A DNA stretch of 35,577 nucleotides, taken from contig JACQFZ010000044.1 of NCBI GenBank assembly GCA_016199745.1, positions 1 to 35,577 of the forward strand, written 5' to 3'. Every line of letters begins with the position of its first letter. Within the stretch, counting starts at the first letter, position 1. The notes under the pieces were generated by a model, which saw only the letters and a program-made list of their open reading frames with translations, was not told where the DNA came from and ran no database searches. Origin of the DNA: Gammaproteobacteria bacterium (GTDB lineage: Bacteria > Pseudomonadota > Gammaproteobacteria > Acidiferrobacterales > Sulfurifustaceae). Below are positions 30,860 to 35,577 of this stretch, piece after piece. A program made the position numbers and the translations under genes.

Positions 30860-33007
30860 CTACGCCTCGACGCGGTACCGCGGGTCCATCACAGTGGAAT
30901 AAATGAGGTTGAGCAAATGCATCTTGCTCATTGGCTTGAGCATGAACAAATTTGCCCCCGCCTCGGTGACCTTGCTTTGGTACTCCAGCACACCGTGACT
31001 GGAATGAATGCAGACGTTTACCGAGTTACCGCTTTCGCGCAGCCGCTTGACCGCTTCGAACCCGCTCAGCCGGCCCTTGCCGAAATTGACGTCCATGATG
31101 ACGATATCGAAATGCCCGGTCGCTAATGTCTCTAGCGCTTTCTCGGCGCTATTGACGAAAACCAACTGCACGTGAGATTTAAGCGACGATTCCTCTACAT
31201 GAGATTCCAGTACCCGCTGGTACAGCGATTCATCGTCCGCCACCAGCACCTTCACCGGTTTGGACGATTGCCGCGCGATATCCATGATCCGCTCGGCGAG
31301 TTTGGTTTCGTTGCTAGGAATGGTCGATGGCTCATATCGATGAGCCTCGATGATTTGCAGAGCAGCGATGATGTCGCTGCTGCCGGCAGGCAAGGCGCCG
31401 GCATTACGTTCCGACAAAACATCGGCCATGGGCAATGTGAAGACAAACTCGGTACCCATTTCTTGCGAGGAACGACAGCTGACGTCGCCGCCGTGATCGA
31501 TGACGAGCTTGCGTACGATCGCCAGTCCTAAGCCGACGCCGCTGTGTTTTCCCTCCGTAAAAAAGGCGTCGAAGATCTGTTCGCGTTTTTCCTCCACGAC
31601 GAAACTGCCGCTGTTGCCTATTACGACTTCGATCATCGGCGGTGATCGATCAGGAAATTCGCGAGTTTTGAACCATAGCTCGCTGCTGGGGCGCATGGCT
31701 TCAATCGCGTTGAAGGTGATGTTCGAGAAGATCCGCGAGACTTTTATGGGATCGACGAGGAGGGCATGGTGATGCTTGAGCGCATAACGAAACTTGATAT
31801 CGCGGCGCACATATATTCTAAAAGCGTCGTTAAGAGTCGTCTGAATCAACGAAGACAGATGCACGATTTCCTGGTTCGGCTGCTTGGTACTGCCCACTTC
31901 CATGATGTCGCGAATCAGCCCTTCGGCCGATAGCACGGCCTTATCGATTTCCGGTGCGAGCTTGCGAAGTAACGCATTAGCGCTGGCAGGATCTTTCGCG
32001 TTGCGCGTCAGGTGCACCAGCCCCTTTAACATGGCGAACGGTTTTCGTACGTCATGCGCGAGCATCTGCGTCGTTCGGCCGATGGCCGCCAAGGTCGATT
32101 GTTGCAATAGCTTCGCCTTTAATTCTCGTTCGTATTTTATGTAGCTCTCGAACGATTCTTTCAGCATCGCTAGCTCGTGATGCTGTGTATAGCCGGGCGC
32201 CTTATCCATTTGCTGGCTCACGTAATGTGTGAGATTGGTGATGGGCTTTACAATGCGCGAACGCATCAAGTACAAGCCAGCCATCGTCGCAATCATTAGA
32301 ACGATGACTAACACGATAAGGTAGGGGACGTACTGCCAGGGACTCACTGCATTATCGTTGTCGATTTCGAGATCGATACCGGATATGGACGGTTGGGTGG
32401 AGATCTTATCGATCCTAATGGGATCGCCTAAGGATTTCCGCCAAGGCGAAAGATCTATCTCTAATACAAGGAAACCTTTCAGTTTTGCCGATGGCCCCGG
32501 AAACTCTTGGTCATCATAGGCGATGGGACGGTAATAGCGCAGTGTGTTCTGGTCGACTAGAGAAAACCCGTAGTCGTTGGCCTTATCGTGTAGATATTTT
32601 TTTTCGTCTGGTGGGAAGGAAAATATTCTGGCCGACCTCTTATCTAGAATAGTAAAGGATAAAATTTCAGGCGCCTTTGCCTTCAGCGACGAAATTCGTC
32701 CATAGAGCAAGTTGCCGGTCATTGGCTGTACCGATTCCGCTATAAAGATAAAGTCATTCAGCTCTCGGCTGGCTAGCAAAATCTCGGCAATTGCTTCAAT
32801 GCTTAACATCTGACTGTTGAGGGCGATCTTTGCCTGGTCGAGTCTATGCTGCACTCGTGCCTGATCGATTTGGCCCAGATAAGAATTCATTTGTACCAAG
32901 ATAAGCGCGGCAGCGATTGCCACCGGTATCCAGGAGCAGATCAATAAAATAAATAGCGCGTCGTGGTTAAATCTACGGCGCATAACGAACAGATCGCCAC
33001 CATTCAT
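30860..33007 (-). CDS. membrane hybrid histidine kinase with C-terminal receiver domain
   Basis: A 715-residue protein. Membrane helices at about 16-38 and 228-248 frame a periplasmic sensor of about 190 residues. A HAMP-like segment and coiled coil follow. The kinase has its phospho-acceptor at His318 (LAHDVRKPF), N box at FSNITFNAIEAM (Asn433) and GVGLGLAIVRK near 490-500. The G1 box reads VIGNSGSF where an aspartate is usual (VxDxGxG), so nucleotide binding may be altered. Residues 585-715 are a receiver with DD at 591-592, phospho-acceptor Asp639 (IVIMDVNFG), Ser669/670 and Lys691. The start overlaps the end of the binding-protein gene (35 bases from ATG 33007; 11 bases from ATG 32983, which is also possible). 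No output domain follows, so the receiver must pass the signal to another protein. Confidence 0.85.
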   Translation of the reverse strand: MNGGDLFVMRRRFNHDALFILLICSWIPVAIAAALILVQMNSYLGQIDQARVQHRLDQAKIALNSQMLSIEAIAEILLASRELNDFIFIAESVQPMTGNLLYGRISSLKAKAPEILSFTILDKRSARIFSFPPDEKKYLHDKANDYGFSLVDQNTLRYYRPIAYDDQEFPGPSAKLKGFLVLEIDLSPWRKSLGDPIRIDKISTQPSISGIDLEIDNDNAVSPWQYVPYLIVLVIVLMIATMAGLYLMRSRIVKPITNLTHYVSQQMDKAPGYTQHHELAMLKESFESYIKYERELKAKLLQQSTLAAIGRTTQMLAHDVRKPFAMLKGLVHLTRNAKDPASANALLRKLAPEIDKAVLSAEGLIRDIMEVGSTKQPNQEIVHLSSLIQTTLNDAFRIYVRRDIKFRYALKHHHALLVDPIKVSRIFSNITFNAIEAMRPSSELWFKTREFPDRSPPMIEVVIGNSGSFVVEEKREQIFDAFFTEGKHSGVGLGLAIVRKLVIDHGGDVSCRSSQEMGTEFVFTLPMADVLSERNAGALPAGSSDIIAALQIIEAHRYEPSTIPSNETKLAERIMDIARQSSKPVKVLVADDESLYQRVLESHVEESSLKSHVQLVFVNSAEKALETLATGHFDIVIMDVNFGKGRLSGFEAVKRLRESGNSVNVCIHSSHGVLEYQSKVTEAGANLFMLKPMSKMHLLNLIYSTVMDPRYRVEA

Positions 33008-34040
33008 TAAGACGGGCGTGCACTGGCGAGGACGGAGGCATTAGCATGACGGGCCTGTTTTGTTGTAAATTTTTTGTCACCTCCTCATATATCTCCTTTG
33101 TTGGTGGCAACAAGCCAGGCGTATGGTTCCGGTAAGGCGAGAAGTACTGATTAGAACTCATATTCAGTTCCGTACTCTTCTTGTCAGTCAATGTTTCTAC
33201 GTATTTGACTAACGTACCGAGAGGTACTTTCCGATCCTTTCTTTTGATGATGCAAACTGAGTCGTAACCAATAACTGGTCTAGAAGGAACCTTGGCTCGT
33301 AAGGATGGATGCTTCGCTAGATGCATGAATGCTGCACCGTGCCATGCGTAAGCGGCGATCTTCGGATGTTTTAGTAGATCATCTAATGCGGAGACAAAAT
33401 CACCCGGTTCAAGTCCTTCAATTTGCGAAAACTTCGCGTTCGGGCAGTTCGATAAGATGTCGAAAATATTGCCGCCGACATAGTCATCCGGTGACTTACC
33501 GCAGACTTTATTTGAATCACCGATTAGGCGCGCAGCCGTTTCGTACGGATCATCGACGACGGCTATTTTGTATCCTTGCTTTTTAAGAGCCACGAGCTCC
33601 TGCAAACTGCTGGGTACATTCGGTGTTTGCTCTTTTTCTGCAACGAATACCGTGGTCAACCAAAAATACGGTAAGCAATGCGGCATAGCGTCGGTGAATA
33701 ACGGCAGATAATCCCGCTTTTTCGCTGTGCGCCGGAACTGATTGGTTTCAATCAACCCCTGTTTGATCAAGTAGGGCAATGCAAAATTGGAAACGATTGC
33801 CACATCGAAATCGTGTTGCCGAGCAGATAGACGCGATATCGCTACTTCGTTGCTGATATAAGTGGTCGTTTTAGTTTGATAACCAAAATCAGCCAATCGT
33901 TCCGTTACAGCAGGCGCTATATAGTCCCACCAGTTGTATAGGTGTACCGGCGCCGAAGGGGGGCCTGCATATTCCGCAAACCCAGGAAACGAGCAAAAGA
34001 GCAGTGTTATCGCCACAAGCGATTTGGATGCAATTTTCAA
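32973..34040 (-). CDS. polyamine-type periplasmic solute-binding protein
   Basis: A 355-residue precursor with a signal peptide (residues 1-22, ending GFAEYAG). The mature start, LYNWWDYIAPAVTERL, is strikingly like the putrescine-binding proteins PotF/SpuD (YNWSDYIAP), in which the Trp and Asp bind the ligand's amino groups, and SNEVAISRL then a FDVAIVSN stretch correspond to the next conserved blocks. So a putrescine, spermidine or related cationic ligand is likely. The start is TTG 34040, overlapping the acyltransferase stop (TTGA), so translation is coupled. No permease or ATPase gene is present in the operon; the next gene is a histidine kinase, which suggests a sensory rather than a transport role. 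Confidence 0.82.
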   Translation of the reverse strand: MKIASKSLVAITLLFCSFPGFAEYAGPPSAPVHLYNWWDYIAPAVTERLADFGYQTKTTTYISNEVAISRLSARQHDFDVAIVSNFALPYLIKQGLIETNQFRRTAKKRDYLPLFTDAMPHCLPYFWLTTVFVAEKEQTPNVPSSLQELVALKKQGYKIAVVDDPYETAARLIGDSNKVCGKSPDDYVGGNIFDILSNCPNAKFSQIEGLEPGDFVSALDDLLKHPKIAAYAWHGAAFMHLAKHPSLRAKVPSRPVIGYDSVCIIKRKDRKVPLGTLVKYVETLTDKKSTELNMSSNQYFSPYRNHTPGLLPPTKEIYEEVTKNLQQNRPVMLMPPSSPVHARLNEWWRSVRYAP

Positions 34041-34717
34041 TATTGTTTCCTCTTTCGAAGATCACTCTTAATCCAAAGTGACATTTTATTAGGCACATAA
34101 CAGACCGACCCGTCTTTCATTCGAGTGGGCCACCAGTATGCGAATTGAATGTTAGTACGCCTATAGCCAAATCGTCGCCACAATGGACCTGGCTCTTTGT
34201 AGTCGCGCGGTTTTCGAGGATCATGATCCTCCCGTATTATTGTCGCAAGGCACATATGATCGTATCCCCATTCGATTGCCTGGGATTCGATCTGCTGATT
34301 AAAACGAGAAAGAATGGTATGGCCTCGGAATTCTGGTGCAATAGCAGCTTCGCTCCAATAGTAGAAGTCCGATGGACGACAACCATTCTGTATGAACATC
34401 GGCTCATCATCATCCAAAACCTCTGCAGCACTCATTAATGGAAACGCGGTTGTAAAACCTGCTGGTATATTGCCGTAGTATGCTACAACGATGATCGTAT
34501 GCTCACTTTGGGATAGTTCTTCAGCACACTGTCTCTCATACAGGTTTTCGCGGCGTCCTTCGTACAAATATGGGTAGTCACGAAAATTCTGGGTTCGCAT
34601 TGCGTTAAGTGGCTCAATAAGATCCGCAGTGTTTCTGCCGATGAATGTTTCATATTCAAATTCGTCTCGATAGGGGGCAGGCCGAACGACGGCGTCGTAT
34701 CGGGAAACAATTTGCAT
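34037..34717 (-). CDS. GNAT-family N-acyltransferase
   Basis: A 226-residue protein with a GNAT fold. After an N-terminal region with LYEGRRENLYERQ comes VVAYYGNIPAGFTTAFPL (strands 3-4) and then AAIAPEFRGHTILSRFNQQI, which corresponds to the acyl-CoA-binding motif A with a somewhat degenerate loop. The C-terminal part, GPLWRRFGYRRTNIQFAYWW, and a final NKMSLWIKSDL resemble the GNAT group whose members also occur joined to a nitrilase domain (YhcX type). It transfers an acyl group from CoA to an amine; the amine is unknown. The next gene encodes a polyamine-type binding protein, so a polyamine is a reasonable but unproved substrate. Confidence 0.78.
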   Translation of the reverse strand: MQIVSRYDAVVRPAPYRDEFEYETFIGRNTADLIEPLNAMRTQNFRDYPYLYEGRRENLYERQCAEELSQSEHTIIVVAYYGNIPAGFTTAFPLMSAAEVLDDDEPMFIQNGCRPSDFYYWSEAAIAPEFRGHTILSRFNQQIESQAIEWGYDHMCLATIIREDHDPRKPRDYKEPGPLWRRFGYRRTNIQFAYWWPTRMKDGSVCYVPNKMSLWIKSDLRKRKQY

Positions 34718-34735
34718 GTGTCAGTGACCTACGGT

Positions 34736-35033
34736 TCATATAGTTATCCGTTGGCCCTCGCCAGCTGTGGCTCGGACATGCATTCCGTTGCCGACGACAG
34801 CTCCATACTCGATCAACTCTCGCAGAAAGCAGTGCGAACGGATCAAGGGTTCGGGATGCCAGGGGTACGCCGTCGAGGCGATCCTTAGCGCGTTCGTGAT
34901 AGGGGCGCCACGTTGGTTAAAAAATACGTAGCGAGAAAAAGTAGCGATAGGCGGAGGTATTTGGCGGGGACTCGACGCGACGAAGGTCGGTGTCCCAAGC
35001 ATCGTCGTCAACGACCGACTGCTTTTGCTTCAT
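34736..35033 (-). CDS. small unknown gene at the head of the signalling operon, with an apparent one-base slip
   Basis: ATG 35033 follows AGAGAGGA and starts a 38-codon frame (MKQKQSVVDDDAWDTD and 22 more residues) ending in TAA at 34917-34919. The stop lies in a run of six T. One T fewer, or a +1 slip at UUU-U-AAC, joins it to a second open frame (NQRGAPITNALRIA onward) that ends at 34736, 19 bases before the acyltransferase start. The joined product would be about 98 residues. Without the slip the second part could start only at a TTG near 35011. The family is not recognised. Possible readings: sequencing error, a recent mutation, or programmed frameshifting. Confidence 0.5.
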
Positions 35034-35272
35034 AGAGCATCCTCTCTGATTTTGCGGGTTCCTCCTGCGGCAGGAGGGGGCATGTATCCGGCTGCCTATA
35101 GTAATGCAACTTTTGGCGTTAAGCTCTCAGGCGGCTTCCGGGGAGCTCAGCCAGCGATGACATGCCCTAATCCTGCCCAGTTTAATGGGTAGACGACCGC
35201 GTTAATGGTCTGTTAGAAAGTATCCGCCGGTGCAACGCCGGCGATTCGGTAAACAACGACACAGGGAGGAAA
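35034..35272. promoter_or_regulatory. leader/promoter region between the signalling operon and the right-hand elements
   Basis: No gene is visible here. Hairpins: CCTCCTG-CGG-CAGGAGG at 35061-35077, CTGCCCA..TGGGTAG near 35170-35195, and GCCGG-TGCAACG-CCGGC near 35225-35243. The first lies 28 bases upstream of the operon's first start codon and may form in its leader RNA. The second and third precede the small ORF at 35273 on the plus strand and may be part of its leader. None matches a riboswitch that I can name. Confidence 0.3.
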
Positions 35273-35359
35273 ATGTCGATCGCATTTTTTAATCCGCAAA
35301 CACAATCGATACAAGCCGACGCGCTGCGTTATCGGCCGCGCGTTTCCGTTTGTCGGTAA
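35273..35359 (+). CDS. possible small ORF (28 residues)
   Basis: ATG 35273 follows GGGAGGAAA, a strong ribosome site, and opens a 28-codon frame (MSIAFFNPQTQSIQADALRY and eight more residues) that ends in TAA at 35357-35359. It has no signal peptide, double-glycine leader or known motif. A second start with nearly the same leader (GGAGGGAGC-ATGTCGATC) follows at 35425, so the two may be copies of one upstream region. The frame could be a real small protein, the truncated start of a larger one or a chance frame. Confidence 0.35.
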   Translation: MSIAFFNPQTQSIQADALRYRPRVSVCR

Positions 35360-35439
35360 GAATCGAGGCTACGTTCAATTCGAAAACATAGCGTCATCAC
35401 ATCAACAACAAACATGGAGGGAGCATGTCGATCTTCTTA

Positions 35440-35577
35440 GTGCGACACGAGGCTGTGTCGTGAAGTTGTTTTCCCAAGGAGGGAGAAAACCACCGGTGTC
35501 ACCCGGTGACGCTAGGGATCTGAATCAAGAGCGATCCTAACAATGTAACAAAGCGCGCGGTACGGCGCGGGGCGGTA
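35440..35577 (+). mobile_element. probable 5' end of a group II intron (runs off the window)
   Basis: The sequence from 35440 begins GTGCGACAC-gaggct-GTGTCGT-GAAGT, the common 5' start of bacterial group II introns (GUGCG, then a stem-loop and AAGU). It is followed by a chain of stems: GTTTTC..GAAAAC (35466-35490), CACCGG..CCGGTG (about 35492-35509) and AGGGATC..GATCCT (about 35513-35538). The dense structure and lack of coding fit domain I. It would interrupt a gene that starts at ATG 35425 (MSIFL). The reverse-transcriptase ORF and 3' end should lie beyond the window. Alternatively ATG 35425 starts a short frame reading MSIFLVRHEAVS, which vaguely resembles the RHG motif of histidine phosphatases, but it stops after 12 codons. 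Confidence 0.5.

Noticed and set aside
32973-34040. Part of a conventional polyamine ABC importer
   Set aside because: No permease or ATPase gene is adjacent within the window; the neighbouring kinase suggests a sensory role. The region beyond the right edge could not be checked, but that side lies upstream of the operon.
34037-34717. LuxI-type acyl-homoserine lactone synthase
   Set aside because: The gene looks like a GNAT enzyme of the kind joined to nitrilases elsewhere. It lacks the LuxI motifs, and no LuxR gene is near.
35425-35463. Histidine phosphatase start (MSIFLVRHEAVS)
   Set aside because: The frame ends after 12 codons, the RHG glycine is absent and the following sequence folds into stem-loops, which fits an intron better.

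Overview
The window looks like a chromosomal accessory or flexible stretch of a Gram-negative bacterium, most likely a gammaproteobacterium. The grounds are the moderately high GC content, outer-membrane and lipoprotein genes (OmpA-like, MipA/OmpV-like), an HlyD adaptor with a peptidase-ABC exporter, AzlCD, pirin, and several short intergenic palindromic elements. No rRNA, tRNA or CRISPR array is visible, and the exact genus cannot be named from the sequence.

Layout. 1-1214: the right end of an IS3-family element has cut off the 3' part of an exported isochorismatase-like gene, which lies beside an F420-reductase-like oxidoreductase gene. 1479-4640: an OmpA-type protein with three tandem N-terminal repeats, an HD-domain protein, and a cyclic-nucleotide-binding protein fused to a degenerate GGDEF domain. 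4902-7997: an adaptor/peptidase-ABC exporter pair whose adaptor lacks most of its coiled-coil hairpin and which has no visible cargo gene. 8011-12838: an HtrA-like protease without a signal peptide, an FMN reductase, pirin (behind a 207-bp MITE), a two-domain SnoaL-like lipoprotein and its divergent AraC-type regulator. 12974-20590: a predicted zincin with an unusual HExxE motif, a DUF4112 protein, a 95-bp MITE, an FAD monooxygenase, a cupredoxin, a DUF2798 protein, a coiled-coil protein, AzlC/AzlD and an exported protein of unknown function. 20744-24414: a small membrane protein, an ABC-2 exporter pair, and a deletion scar in which an ECF sigma gene runs into the remains of an exported-protein gene. 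24455-30838: an aldo/keto reductase and divergent AraC regulator, a membrane-anchored AraC regulator, a MITE cluster, a MipA/OmpV protein, a serine beta-lactamase-like lipoprotein whose start region contains a dispersed palindrome, and a small lipoprotein.

The most interesting block is the minus-strand operon at about 35033-30860. It holds a small unknown gene with an apparent one-base slip in a T run, a GNAT-family N-acyltransferase, a putrescine/spermidine-type periplasmic binding protein started by TTG inside the acyltransferase stop codon, and a membrane hybrid histidine kinase with a C-terminal receiver domain. No ABC permease or ATPase accompanies the binding protein. I therefore infer a LuxP/LuxQ-like sensory arrangement, in which the binding protein presents a ligand (possibly a polyamine or the product of the acyltransferase) to the kinase. 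This is a hypothesis, not a demonstrated system.

The last 300 bases hold short leader-like ORFs and, at the right edge, about 138 bases that look like the 5' end of a group II intron (a GTGCG start followed by a chain of stem-loops). Mobile and repetitive DNA is unusually dense: an IS3 end, at least two copies of a MITE with 18-bp terminal inverted repeats (one with a perfect 10-bp target duplication), a second MITE type flanked by TAA, several GC-rich hairpin cassettes, and a probable retroelement.
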